Below are positions 7,205 to 15,802 of a stretch of DNA of 64,000 bases, piece after piece. Source of the stretch: Nitrospira sp. (lineage in GTDB: Bacteria; Nitrospirota; Nitrospiria; Nitrospirales; Nitrospiraceae); NCBI GenBank assembly GCA_009594995.1, contig VOPR01000006.1, positions 141,570 to 205,569 on the forward strand, in the 5' to 3' direction. The stretch's first letter is position 1. The number at the start of each line of letters is the position of its first letter. Under the pieces are notes generated by a model that searched no databases, was not told the DNA's origin, and worked only from the letters and a program-made list of their open reading frames with translations. Made by a program: the position numbers and the translations under genes.

Positions 7205-8815
7205 ATGCGCCCGGCCGGATATGTCCCGCAGAGAGACAGAAAGGCAGTGTCCATGTCTGTGATGCCCCCCGATAGTCAGCACCTGATATTGCCGGATGAT
7301 GAGCACAACCGGAACCTGGTGGCCAATGTGCATCCGTCGAATTGGGTGAATCCGGAGCCGGTTGATCGGTACAACATCGTGGTCATCGGGGCAGGCACCG
7401 CTGGTTTGGTGACGGCTGTGGTGGCAGCAGGCTTGGGGGCGAAGGTTGCCCTTATCGAACGTCACTTGATGGGAGGAGATTGCCTCAACGTCGGGTGTGT
7501 GCCATCCAAAGGTCTGCTTCGCGCCGCGAATGTGTGGGCACAGTTACGGGATGCGCCGGATTTTGGGGCTCATATTCAGACCGGGGTACCCTATGATTTC
7601 GGTGCGGCGATGGCCAGGATGCGACAACTGCGAGCCAGAATCAGCCACATGGATTCCGCGCACCGGTACAAGTCGCTGGGTGTGGATGTGTATATCGGTC
7701 AGGCACGGTTCGCCGGGCAGGACACGGTGGCGGTGGAGGGCCCGGCAGGGAACCGGATCGTACCCTTCGTCAAGGCGGCGGTGTGCACGGGTGCGAAGGC
7801 TTCGGCTCCCCCCATCCCGGGCCTGGAAGAGGCGGGATATCTGACAAACGAAACCGTCTTTTCCCTGACTGCGCTGCCGGCACGGATCGGAGTGATCGGC
7901 GCGGGACCGATCGGGTGCGAACTGGCCCAGGCCTTGGCGCGATTCGGCAGTCGTGTCTCGCTCATTGAAGCGATGCATGGCATCCTGCCGAATGAGGATC
8001 GGGACGCGGCGGAACTTGTCCACCAGTCAATGATTCGCGACGGCGTGACACTTCATTGTTGCGGGAAGGATCTGAAGGTTGAAAAAACGACTGATGGCAA
8101 GCGGCTCACCGTCGATTCGCATGGCCGGTCATATGACCTGACCGTCGATGAAATTTTGGTAGGGGTGGGGCGGACGCCGAACGTGCAGGGGTTGGGGTTG
8201 GAAGCGATCGGGGTCGAATTCGACAAGACCGGCGTGAAGGTGAACGACCGACTCCAGACCACGAACCCCTGCATTTATGCCGCCGGCGATATTTGTTCGC
8301 GATACAAATTTACGCATGCGGCGGATGCGATGGCGCAGATCGTAATCCAGAATGCCTTGTTTCCGCACCCGTTCGGGCTGGGATATGCGAGCGTGGATTC
8401 GCTGATCATGCCCTGGTGCACCTTTACCACACCGGAAATCGCCCACGTCGGCCTGTACGAAGCAGATGCCATAAAAAAAGGGTTGGAGGTCGAAACATAT
8501 ACGTATAACTTTCACGAGGTCGATCGCGCCATCCTCGATGGTGAGGAAGAGGGCTTTGCCCGCATTCACATCCGGAAAGGGACGGATACAATCCTCGGCG
8601 CGACGATTGTGGGCGCGCATGCCGGTGACTTGATCAGCGAGGTATCCGTTGCCATGAAGGCCGGCGCCGGTGCCAAGACGATTGCCGCCACGATCCATCC
8701 CTATCCCACGCGGGCCGAAGTCATCAAGAAAGCCGTTAATCTCTGGCGAAAAGCGCATTTCACTCCGCGAACCAAGACGCTGTTGGCCAGGCTTTTTGCC
8801 TGGATACGGCGGTGA
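7205..8815 (+). CDS. Mercuric-reductase-like FAD-dependent pyridine nucleotide-disulfide oxidoreductase
   Basis: A 536-residue class I flavoprotein disulfide reductase. FAD-binding GxGxxG is at residues 62-67, the redox-active pair C93/C98 in 'GGDCLNVGCVPSK', and a second Rossmann motif 'GVIGAGPIGCELAQAL' for NAD(P)H near residue 220. 'AAGDI' closes the FAD site, and the C-terminal dimerisation domain carries 'HPYPTRAE', with the catalytic His-Glu. It lacks the C-terminal Cys pair of true mercuric reductase and has no metal-binding N-domain. Its substrate is probably a disulfide or quinone-like acceptor. The start is uncertain: 7205 or ATG 7253. It follows the TVP38 gene by 8 bases. Confidence 0.85.
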   Translation: MRPAGYVPQRDRKAVSMSVMPPDSQHLILPDDEHNRNLVANVHPSNWVNPEPVDRYNIVVIGAGTAGLVTAVVAAGLGAKVALIERHLMGGDCLNVGCVPSKGLLRAANVWAQLRDAPDFGAHIQTGVPYDFGAAMARMRQLRARISHMDSAHRYKSLGVDVYIGQARFAGQDTVAVEGPAGNRIVPFVKAAVCTGAKASAPPIPGLEEAGYLTNETVFSLTALPARIGVIGAGPIGCELAQALARFGSRVSLIEAMHGILPNEDRDAAELVHQSMIRDGVTLHCCGKDLKVEKTTDGKRLTVDSHGRSYDLTVDEILVGVGRTPNVQGLGLEAIGVEFDKTGVKVNDRLQTTNPCIYAAGDICSRYKFTHAADAMAQIVIQNALFPHPFGLGYASVDSLIMPWCTFTTPEIAHVGLYEADAIKKGLEVETYTYNFHEVDRAILDGEEEGFARIHIRKGTDTILGATIVGAHAGDLISEVSVAMKAGAGAKTIAATIHPYPTRAEVIKKAVNLWRKAHFTPRTKTLLARLFAWIRR

Positions 8816-8822
8816 GACGAGT

Positions 8823-9560
8823 ATGACGCGCTTCCGACTAATCCTGCCCGCGCTCCTGCTTATCTCACCTGTGGCCGGGTTCGCGCAGGAGCCGGCGATG
8901 CTCAAGGTAGGAGCCTTTACTGCTGCCGTTGCGGGTGCGGAGTTGCCCGACAGCTGGAAGCCGTTGACCTTCAAAAAGATCGAGAGGCAGACACGCTATG
9001 AAGTGGTGAAGGATGGAGGAATGTCTGTTGTCAAAGCGGTGAGCGAGGCGAGTGCGTCGGGACTGACCAAGGCCGTGACGATCGATCCGCGTGAGTACCC
9101 GATTGTCCGCTGGCGCTGGAAGGTGGAGAACCTGCTGCAGAAAAGCGACGTCCAACGCAAGGATGGTGATGACTATCCCGCGCGACTGTACATTACGTTT
9201 GCCTATGAGCCCGACAAGGTGAGCTTCGGGAAAAAACTGAAATACAAGGCCGGCCAGGCGCTGTTCGGCGACATACCGATCGGTGCGTTGAATTATATTT
9301 GGGACGCAAAAAGCCCGGTCGGCGCCATGGTAGACAATGCTTTCACCAGCTTCGCGAAGATGATTGTCGTGGAGAGCGGCGCTCAGCGAGTCGGTTCCTG
9401 GGTCGAGGAAGAACGAAATGTCTATGAGGACTATCGGCTGGCCTTCGGCGAGGAACCTCCGGCGATCAGCGGCGTGGCGATCATGACCGATACGGACAAC
9501 ACGAAGGAGCGAGCCGTTGCCTATTACGGCGATATTGTCTTTGCCCGGTCTCAGAAATGA
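8823..9560 (+). CDS. DUF3047 exported protein
   Basis: A 245-residue protein with a clean Sec signal peptide (residues 1-22, ending 'VAGFAQ') and a DUF3047 domain. Recognisable elements are 'YPIVRWRWKVENLL', 'DDYPARLYITFAYEPDK' and 'ALNYIWDAKSPVG'. The family is periplasmic or secreted and has no assigned function. The ATG at 8823 is chosen because it starts the signal peptide and lies 7 bases after the flavoprotein stop, so it is likely in the same transcript. It ends at a hairpin shared with the convergent gene. Confidence 0.85.
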   Translation: MTRFRLILPALLLISPVAGFAQEPAMLKVGAFTAAVAGAELPDSWKPLTFKKIERQTRYEVVKDGGMSVVKAVSEASASGLTKAVTIDPREYPIVRWRWKVENLLQKSDVQRKDGDDYPARLYITFAYEPDKVSFGKKLKYKAGQALFGDIPIGALNYIWDAKSPVGAMVDNAFTSFAKMIVVESGAQRVGSWVEEERNVYEDYRLAFGEEPPAISGVAIMTDTDNTKERAVAYYGDIVFARSQK

Positions 9561-9594
9561 AGGGTGCAGGCAGTCTGTTCAGGAGATGAGGGCG

Positions 9595-9625
9595 GAGCGG
9601 CCGACCTGTGCAGGGTCGGCCACTC
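9595..9625. terminator. Bidirectional hairpin between convergent genes
   Basis: GGCCGACC (9599-9606) pairs with GGTCGGCC (9614-9621) across a 7-base loop. After one mismatch the stem extends by GAG/CTC at 9595-9597 and 9623-9625. It has no long U-tract, and its place between two converging genes suits a shared terminator. Confidence 0.5.
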
Positions 9626-9667
9626 CAGGACACCGGCGAGCTGATGCGGGTTCGCAGTGTCAGCGGG

Positions 9668-10078
9668 TTACTGAACGGAATTTGCGAAGCCACCGTGGGT
9701 AATCTCAGCCCGAATGGTGTCACCGACTTTTTTGTTCCCCCGGAGATGTTTGGTACCCTGCCCGACTCGCACCTTCATCTGACTGCCGTCATAGTCCTCT
9801 ACCGTATACGTTTCCCCTTGGATGTCTTTGACTGTGCCGCCGACCGTTTTCCAGGCGGTTCCCGGCTTGGAGTCGTATTGGCCGGGCTTCGGGGCCGGCG
9901 CCTGCTCAGGGACCGATCCTAAGAGGGAGGCAGCTGCGGCTGCCGAGGTGGTGGCAGGAGCGTGATGTTTGCCGGCCTTCTCCTTATCCTTTGCAGATGC
10001 CGGGGCCGCGAAGACGCTGATGGCGGCGAGGGTCGCTGCTGCGATGGTGATCAGTGACGTCTTGGATGTGGCGTGCAT
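9668..10078 (-). CDS. Exported small protein with C-terminal beta-barrel-like domain
   Basis: A 136-residue protein with a Sec signal (to about residue 29, 'APASA'), a Lys/His/Ala-rich spacer, and a C-terminal 55-residue beta domain ('GGTVKDIQGETYTVEDYDG', 'KHLRGNKKVGDTIRAEI'). The domain resembles the small OB-fold-like modules of DUF5666-type proteins. Function is unknown. AAGGAGGAG just upstream of the ATG at 10078 fixes this start over a longer frame. Confidence 0.65.
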   Translation of the reverse strand: MHATSKTSLITIAAATLAAISVFAAPASAKDKEKAGKHHAPATTSAAAAASLLGSVPEQAPAPKPGQYDSKPGTAWKTVGGTVKDIQGETYTVEDYDGSQMKVRVGQGTKHLRGNKKVGDTIRAEITHGGFANSVQ

Positions 10079-10420
10079 AACACTCCTCCTTGGATGAATA
10101 CGGCTGCAGGTCGACGTATGGATCAGCAAGTCGTGTGCCGGATCACTCCGTGCACAATGTGTTGAATCCCCTCGGATAGATGCTGGTTATGTGCGGTTAT
10201 AGCCATTGGGGGCGTACCGTTGAGGAGGGAAATGCCGACATCTGTTCAATTCTGCCCAGGTATCGGCGGCAGATACTGCGTAGCCGTAGTTTGTTTCGTT
10301 GGTCGGAATGCCCCCACCGTTTTGCGAGCCAATAGAAACGTGAATCTGGTTGTCAACGAGCCGACCCCCTAGTACGTTGGAACAGGTGGCAGGCAAGTGG
10401 TGCTAACCAAGGGAGGATGT
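10079..10420. other. Intergenic region between divergent small exported-protein genes
   Basis: About 340 bases between divergent genes. The only features I can support are the two Shine-Dalgarno sequences at its edges. A 69-codon minus-strand frame at 10187-10396 has no ribosome site and no recognisable content. The promoters of both flanking genes must lie here, but no convincing -10/-35 pair could be picked out. Confidence 0.5.
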
Positions 10421-10738
10421 ATGAAGCAGGTGATCTGGAGTGCGGCATTACTGTCGTTGTGTGCCCCGGCGTTCGTGTTTGCGCAGGCGGAGACGCCGAA
10501 GATTGATCAGCGCCAGGCGAATCAAGAGCGGCGGATCGATCAGGGAATTGCCAGTGGCCAACTGAATGAACGCGAAGCGAATCGCTTGAACAATCAGCAG
10601 GAGCACATCAACAAGATGGAGGACAAGGCGAAGTCTGACGGTGTCGTGACGAAAAAGGAACGTGCTCGAATCGGTCACGCGCAGGATCGTACTTCGCGCC
10701 ACATTGCTCGCCAGAAGCACGACCGCCAGCAGCGCTAA
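10421..10738 (+). CDS. Small exported, highly charged helical protein
   Basis: A 105-residue protein with a Sec signal (residues 1-20, ending 'VFAQA') and a mature region that is very polar and helical, rich in Gln, Arg, Asn and Glu ('RQANQERRIDQGIASG', 'EREANRLNNQQEHINKMED'). Such proteins are common in the periplasm of environmental Gram-negatives and have no assigned role. GGGAGG lies 4-5 bases before the ATG at 10421. A strong intrinsic terminator follows about 90 bases after the stop. Confidence 0.65.
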   Translation: MKQVIWSAALLSLCAPAFVFAQAETPKIDQRQANQERRIDQGIASGQLNEREANRLNNQQEHINKMEDKAKSDGVVTKKERARIGHAQDRTSRHIARQKHDRQQR

Positions 10739-10830
10739 TGTCTCTAGCCGGTGCCGAGGCCGGCGGTCGGGCAAAGGTCCGTCTTGCCGGCTGCATCGGA
10801 CGCCGCGCTCGTGCTTCCAGTCGAGTGTCT

Positions 10831-10874
10831 CCATGCCGTCCACAAGTCAGATTGTGGACGGCATGGCTGTTTTT
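10831..10874 (+). terminator. Strong Rho-independent terminator
   Basis: A perfect 15-bp stem (10831-10845 with 10852-10866) with a 6-base loop, followed by CTGTTTTT. It is the clearest intrinsic terminator in the window. It separates the small exported-protein gene from the large fusion gene. Confidence 0.85.
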
Positions 10875-10952
10875 CATCCCGCTCTTCGTTTTCGGAAACC
10901 ACAGCAGGCCTCTCCTCTGGTCACGTCGAGACTGAATCAACTCGCTCGATCC

Positions 10953-10961
10953 TGTTAGAAT
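10953..10961 (+). promoter_or_regulatory. Extended -10 element 6 bases before the start codon of the DHH-CBS-nucleotidyltransferase gene
   Basis: TGTTAGAAT (TGn plus TAGAAT) ends at 10961 and the ATG is at 10968. The predicted transcription start falls on or next to the ATG, so the mRNA would be leaderless. No Shine-Dalgarno is present. Confidence 0.5.
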
Positions 10962-10967
10962 GCCGGC

Positions 10968-13640
10968 ATGGATCTCATCACGACGCATGTGAATGCAGAC
11001 TTTGACGGGCTGGCCTCCATGGTTGCGGCCAGGAAACTGTATCCCGACGCGGTGCTCGTGTTTCCCGGCGGCGCGCAGGAGTCGGTGCGAAACTTCCTGG
11101 CTGGTCACCAGTTGGACATCTGCCGTCTTAAGGATGTGGCGTTGGAACGGGTGCGCCGTTTGATTCTCGTCGATGTGCAGGAGCCGGAGCGGCTTGGCCC
11201 ACTCAAGGTGCTCAGCTCGCGCAAGGACTTGGAAGTGCATCTGTTTGATCACCATGGAACAGGCGAGGGATCTGAGACGCAGGCCTGGACTTCGGTCACG
11301 GAGCGGCACGTGGAACCGGTCGGTGCGACTACGACGCTGCTGATTGAGCAATTGAAGGCGCAGCAGGTCGCGCTCACGACGTCTGAGGCGACCGTGCTGG
11401 CGCTGGGGCTCTATGAGGAGACCGGATCGCTCGCATTCCCGTCAACCACTCCGCGCGATCTGGAGGCTGCGGCGTTTGTCCTGCGCGCGGGCGCCGATTT
11501 GAATCTGGTGGCCGAGACCCTGCAACACCCGTTGGATCCGGATCTGATTGCCCTGCTGAACGATCTCCTCCAGTCAGGAGAGATCTATTACCTGGAAGGC
11601 CGTAAAATTCTGGTCGCGTCGAGTGCCTACGATCGTTATACGGGGGATCTCGCCGAAGCCGTGCAGCGGCTCGCGGAACTGCATGGGCTTGATGCCGTCA
11701 TCGTCGCGATTGCCCTGGATGAGAAGGTGGAGATTATCGGAAGGAGCCGCAGACCGGAGATTGACGTGGCCTGGATTGCGCGCGAGTTCGGCGGCGGGGG
11801 ACATGCCGTGGCTGCCGCCGCCAGTGTGAAGGGCCGGACGCTGGTGGAAGTGCAGGAACAACTGACTCGGCTGCTCACGGAGCGCTACCGCCCCACGCTG
11901 TTGGCGCGGGATGTCATGACCACGCCCGTCAAATCGATCGCCGCGGAGGCCACGGTTGCCGAGGCGGAGCGATCCATGACGACCTATGGTGTCAACGTGT
12001 TGCCTGTGGTCGATGCGAAGGATCGATACGTCGGCACGATTTCACGCGAGATCGTTCAGAAGGCGCTGTTTCATCAATTGGGAGGACAGCGAGTCGAGGC
12101 CCTGTCCAGTAGCGGGCAATACAGCGCGCAGCCGGACACGCCGTTTCATGACATTGAAACGCGGATGATCGAACTCAATCAGCGTTTTGTGCCGGTGCTG
12201 TCGGATGGCAAAACGGTTGGCGTCATCACCAGGACTGATCTGCTCCGCAGCCTGCATGACGATGTACTTGCGGGAGGCCGCGGCAAACCGAAATCAGTGA
12301 TGGGCCTGGAGTCGCCGGGTGCAGCGCGTCGGCGGGATCTGAAAGGGCAGTTGCGCGATCGATTGCCACCAGCCGTGCATGACCTGTTGCGCGCGGCAGG
12401 AGAATTGGGTGACCGCCTGGGCCTGTCGGTCTATGTTGTCGGAGGGTTCGTCCGTGATCTCTTGCTGGGACTCGACAATCTCGACGTCGATCTCGTGGTT
12501 GAGGGCGACGGAATTGCGTTTGCGCGTGCGTTGGCAAAGGAGCGGGGGGGGCGGGTCAAAGTTCATGAGCGGTTTGGAACGGCCGTGGTGCTCCTGCCGA
12601 ACGGATTTAAGCTGGATGTGGCAACGGCCCGTACCGAATATTACGAGTACCCGACGGCTCTGCCGACGGTTGAGCAAAGCTCCATCAAGAAAGATCTCTA
12701 CCGGAGGGACTTCACCATCAACACCCTGGCGGTAGCGCTCAAGCCGCGCGCTTTTGGCCAACTGATCGATTTTTACGGTGGGCAACGCGATCTGAAGGAG
12801 CGTTTGATCCGGGTGCTCCATAGCCTGAGTTTCGTCGAGGATCCGACCCGAGTCTTCCGGGCCATTCGGTTCGAACTACGGTTCGACTTTCATTTGAGCA
12901 AGGATACGCTGGCGCTGATTAAAGGCGCGGTGAAGATGGAATTGTTCCATCGACTCTCCGGCCAGCGCCTCTTGGATGAGTTGCGGCTGCTGTTCTCAGA
13001 GCGCCGGCCCAGACATGCCGTCCGTCGCCTCGCGGACCTGGATCTGTTGCGGTTCATTCATCCGCAGTTGACGTGGTCGACCCGTCTGGACCGGCGGCTT
13101 ATTGAATTGGAAGCGGCGTTGGATTGGTACCGACTCTCCTGTCTTGATCGAACCATCAGCGAGTGGGTGGTGTACGCAATGGCGCTTGCGGAGGTCATGC
13201 CGGACCAAGCCGTTCGTGATTTGCTCAAACGATTTCCGTTCACCGAATCGGAACGAGGTGCGATTACCGAAGCCCGGTTCCTCACGCAGCCGGCCTCTCG
13301 GACATTGAGCCGGCGTACGCCACTTCGGCCATCAGAAACGGTCGCGATCTTAGCCGGCCTGTCCGAAGAGTGCCTCGTATTCCTGATGGCTAAGAACACG
13401 TCCGAGTTGGCAAAGCGGCAGCTGTCCATGTATCTCACTGCGTATCGCGATGTGAAACCGGTGCTGACAGGAAAAGATTTGAAGGCGCTTGGCTTGAAGC
13501 CAGGCCCCCTCTACCGCACGATATTGGCGCGGCTGACCGAAGCCCGCTTGAATGGCGAAGTGACCAGTGAGGCGGAGGAACGGGTGCTGGTGAAGGAGTG
13601 TGCAGATCGCGCGCGATCGAATCCGAAGGGCCGCGCGTGA
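10968..13640 (+). CDS. DHH phosphoesterase - CBS pair - tRNA nucleotidyltransferase fusion
   Basis: An 890-residue three-part protein. Residues 1-310 are a DHH/DHHA1 phosphoesterase ('THVNADFDG' with D11/D13, and D94-H95-H96), as in nanoRNase and cyclic-dinucleotide phosphodiesterases. Residues about 310-430 are two CBS domains, which usually sense adenine nucleotides. Residues about 470-885 are a class II polyA polymerase/CCA-adding head and body, with 'VVGGFVRDLLLG', the 'DVDLV' metal pair and 'RRDFTINTLA'. The family includes A-adding tRNA nucleotidyltransferases that work with a separate CC-adding enzyme. It probably joins tRNA 3'-end synthesis with degradation of short RNA, gated by nucleotide binding. 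Confidence 0.9.
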   Translation: MDLITTHVNADFDGLASMVAARKLYPDAVLVFPGGAQESVRNFLAGHQLDICRLKDVALERVRRLILVDVQEPERLGPLKVLSSRKDLEVHLFDHHGTGEGSETQAWTSVTERHVEPVGATTTLLIEQLKAQQVALTTSEATVLALGLYEETGSLAFPSTTPRDLEAAAFVLRAGADLNLVAETLQHPLDPDLIALLNDLLQSGEIYYLEGRKILVASSAYDRYTGDLAEAVQRLAELHGLDAVIVAIALDEKVEIIGRSRRPEIDVAWIAREFGGGGHAVAAAASVKGRTLVEVQEQLTRLLTERYRPTLLARDVMTTPVKSIAAEATVAEAERSMTTYGVNVLPVVDAKDRYVGTISREIVQKALFHQLGGQRVEALSSSGQYSAQPDTPFHDIETRMIELNQRFVPVLSDGKTVGVITRTDLLRSLHDDVLAGGRGKPKSVMGLESPGAARRRDLKGQLRDRLPPAVHDLLRAAGELGDRLGLSVYVVGGFVRDLLLGLDNLDVDLVVEGDGIAFARALAKERGGRVKVHERFGTAVVLLPNGFKLDVATARTEYYEYPTALPTVEQSSIKKDLYRRDFTINTLAVALKPRAFGQLIDFYGGQRDLKERLIRVLHSLSFVEDPTRVFRAIRFELRFDFHLSKDTLALIKGAVKMELFHRLSGQRLLDELRLLFSERRPRHAVRRLADLDLLRFIHPQLTWSTRLDRRLIELEAALDWYRLSCLDRTISEWVVYAMALAEVMPDQAVRDLLKRFPFTESERGAITEARFLTQPASRTLSRRTPLRPSETVAILAGLSEECLVFLMAKNTSELAKRQLSMYLTAYRDVKPVLTGKDLKALGLKPGPLYRTILARLTEARLNGEVTSEAEERVLVKECADRARSNPKGRA

Positions 13641-13737
13641 AGCGGGAACGCCAGCCGGCATCCGGCACGTCACTGCGTGAGCGTGCAGCGGTGATGGGGT
13701 GAGCGCATCCCCAAGCCGACGATACGACGCAAGGGGA

Positions 13738-13938
13738 TTAAGCCAGCGGCTCAACCGGCTCGAGTTCGTCGTGAGTATCGACGGCCCGAGCGTCCTTCCC
13801 CATTGCGGCGAGAAGGCCGTCATAAACGATGCGAGCCGCGTCCGACCATTTAGGATTGAATGGGCGACCAGCGAAAGCGGCCTCGGCCGCCTTTTTCTCA
13901 TCGTGGGTAATTTGTCGAGGAGTCAGTGTGGTGTCCAT
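13738..13938 (-). CDS. Conserved 66-aa protein of unknown function with leaderless promoter
   Basis: A small soluble protein with 'RQITHDEKKAAEAAF', then 'GRPFNPKWSDAARIVYDGL' and an acidic tail. The compact 'AAEAAF.G.PFNP.W...AR.VYDG' pattern looks like a genuine small conserved domain. Function is unknown. It has no Shine-Dalgarno; instead a near-consensus promoter ends 7 bases before the ATG. It lies between the nucleotidyltransferase fusion and the pxp operon and appears to be its own transcription unit. Confidence 0.7.
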   Translation of the reverse strand: MDTTLTPRQITHDEKKAAEAAFAGRPFNPKWSDAARIVYDGLLAAMGKDARAVDTHDELEPVEPLA

Positions 13939-13945
13939 ACGAATA

Positions 13946-13973
13946 ATAATAGATCGCTTCAGGGCAATGTCAA
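13946..13973 (-). promoter_or_regulatory. Near-consensus sigma-70 promoter placing transcription start at the ATG
   Basis: On the minus strand, TTGACA (13973-13968), a 16-base spacer and TATTAT (13951-13946) precede ATG 13938 by only 7 bases after the -10. Transcription should begin on or beside the ATG. This is the strongest leaderless-promoter case in the window. Confidence 0.7.
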
Positions 13974-14070
13974 GGACTCAGCGCATCGGCAGGACCCTCT
14001 CGTTCGATGGGGGTGCGCTCACATGCCTCGCAACAGCGCGTATAGGCTGCATGAATGAGTGGAACTCTTC

Positions 14071-15036
14071 TCAGGAATGGTGCGGCGGAAGCAGCCGGTC
14101 AAGTTCTGCGTGCGCCAACCGACATAGTTGAGATGCTCTCGTTGCGGTAATGATTCGAAATGAGAGGCTGTCTCCGGGAGACAGCTGTGCTGCGAGAGAA
14201 CGATCCGCACTGATCATCGTGGCCAGTTTCGCGTAGCCTCCCGTGGGTTGGCAGTCCGCCATCAGGAGTATCGGTTGTCGATTCGACGGCACCTGAATGC
14301 TGCCCACGCTCACGGCCTCGGAGACAATGTCGGCAGAAGCACGATGCGGGAGTTCTGCCCCTTCCAACCGGTATCCCATCCGATCAGATTCTGAAGTGAC
14401 CCGATAGGGTCTGCCGACCAGCAGTTGCAACGCCTCGTTCGTAAACAGATCGGCCTGTGGTCCCGGTATGACTCGCACGGTTGGTGCGTTCGAATATCGT
14501 GGCCGATAAGGCTCCGGGACTGTACGCTCTACGTAGTGCGCGGCGGCGTGCGAGACCGGCCCCGCCTCGAGTTGATCCCATTTCTTGAGCGCCCGACCGG
14601 CCAGTCCCCCCAATCCACTCCGCACATGTGTCGATCGGCTGCCAAGCATCAACGCGCCATTAATGCCGCCGGCCACGGCGAGATACGCGCGGGTGCCCTG
14701 CCGTCGCAATCCGAACTGCAATCGGCTTCCAGCCTGCATGGCGACCACGGTCCACATGGGGACGGCCATGTTGTCGGCGGTTGGACAGAGGTCGGCGCCC
14801 GTAATGGCGATGCACAGGGCCTGTTCAAACAACAATTCAGGCCCTTGAAGCGTGATTTCCAGACCGGCTGCATGGTCCGGGTTCCCGAGGAGACGATTGC
14901 CGACCGTGAGTGCCCAGGGATCCATCGCGCCGCTCACCGACACGCCGAACCGTTGGTAGCCATAGCGACCGAGATCCTGAATGGTCGTGAAAAGACCGGG
15001 GCGCACCACGTGGATGGTCGGCTGTTTACGCGACAT
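14071..15036 (-). CDS. pxpC: 5-oxoprolinase subunit PxpC (biotin-dependent carboxyltransferase-like)
   Basis: A 321-residue protein of the KipA/urea amidolyase C-terminal family. Typical motifs are 'GLFTTIQDLGRYGYQRFGV', 'GAMDPWALTVGNRLLGN' and 'ADCQPTGGYAKLATM'. With PxpA and PxpB it forms the ATP-dependent prokaryotic 5-oxoprolinase, which opens 5-oxoproline to L-glutamate. Its start overlaps the end of pxpA by 11 bases. Length is normal for the family. Confidence 0.9.
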   Translation of the reverse strand: MSRKQPTIHVVRPGLFTTIQDLGRYGYQRFGVSVSGAMDPWALTVGNRLLGNPDHAAGLEITLQGPELLFEQALCIAITGADLCPTADNMAVPMWTVVAMQAGSRLQFGLRRQGTRAYLAVAGGINGALMLGSRSTHVRSGLGGLAGRALKKWDQLEAGPVSHAAAHYVERTVPEPYRPRYSNAPTVRVIPGPQADLFTNEALQLLVGRPYRVTSESDRMGYRLEGAELPHRASADIVSEAVSVGSIQVPSNRQPILLMADCQPTGGYAKLATMISADRSLAAQLSPGDSLSFRIITATRASQLCRLAHAELDRLLPPHHS

Positions 15037-15802
15037 GATCTAACCGTACGACAGAAATCCCTCCATCGTCGAACATGCTCCGTAGCGCATGGGCCAGTCG
15101 CAGTGCACCGGGGGTGTCACTGTGGAGGCAGAGGGTATCGATGTGGAGATGGAGCAACGAACCGTCGGCCGCAGGGATCGTGCCTTCGTGCACCAGCGAG
15201 TGTGCGCGTGAGACCACGGTCGATTCATCGAGGATCATCGCATTCGACTGGTCTCGGGGCACCAAGCGGCCGTCAGCCTGATACCCTCGATCCGCGAATC
15301 CTTCGGCTCCAACCGGCAGCCCATGCGCTTTTCCGGCCGCGAGCAGTTCGGAGCCGGCCAATCCAACGAGGATCAACCGTGTATCGATCCTGGCGATTGC
15401 CGCAGCGATGGCATCAGCGAGTGCCCGGTCTTTCGCTGCCATGTTGTACAACGCCCCATGCGGCTTCACGTGGGAGAGCCGGATGCCTTCCGCTTGACCG
15501 ATGGCCGCCAACTCACTCACTTGTGAGAGCACCAAGTCCTGCACGAACGGAGGGGAGAGCGGCAGCTCCCGACGTCCGCGAGATTCCCGGTCTGGTAGCC
15601 CCGGGTGCGCGCCGATTGCCAAATCATACTGTCGGGCCAATTGCACGGTGCTGCGCATGAGGGCGGCGTCGCCCGCGTGCACGCCGCACGCAATATTCAC
15701 GGAGCTCACATACGCGATGAGGCGGGTTTCCACTTCCAGCTGGTCCGGTGTGGCGGCTTCGCCGACATCGCAATTGAGGTCGATGCTGCGGGTGCGAGTC
15801 AT
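15026..15802 (-). CDS. pxpA: 5-oxoprolinase subunit PxpA (LamB/YcsF family)
   Basis: A 258-residue LamB/YcsF protein. It opens with 'SIDLNCDVGE', then 'VNIACGVHAGD', 'IGAHPGLPDRES' and 'RLSHVKPHGALYN', the conserved metal and active-site motifs of the fold. It is the subunit proposed to bind 5-oxoproline. The ATG at 15802 is used because the family starts there and it overlaps the pxpB stop as ATGA; the longer frame has only antisense-like sequence upstream. Confidence 0.92.
   Translation of the reverse strand: MTRTRSIDLNCDVGEAATPDQLEVETRLIAYVSSVNIACGVHAGDAALMRSTVQLARQYDLAIGAHPGLPDRESRGRRELPLSPPFVQDLVLSQVSELAAIGQAEGIRLSHVKPHGALYNMAAKDRALADAIAAAIARIDTRLILVGLAGSELLAAGKAHGLPVGAEGFADRGYQADGRLVPRDQSNAMILDESTVVSRAHSLVHEGTIPAADGSLLHLHIDTLCLHSDTPGALRLAHALRSMFDDGGISVVRLDHVA

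Noticed and set aside
8129..8974. A 281-codon minus-strand open frame
   Set aside because: It is antisense to the flavoprotein and DUF3047 genes, whose domain motifs are clear; no recognisable protein content.
10187..10396. A 69-codon minus-strand frame in the 10.1-10.4 kb gap
   Set aside because: No Shine-Dalgarno or close -10, and no recognisable motif; random open frames of this size are common at this GC.
14425..15660. A 411-codon plus-strand open frame
   Set aside because: It lies wholly antisense to pxpC and pxpA, is rich in Arg/Pro/His as expected from GC-rich antisense reading, and has no ribosome site.
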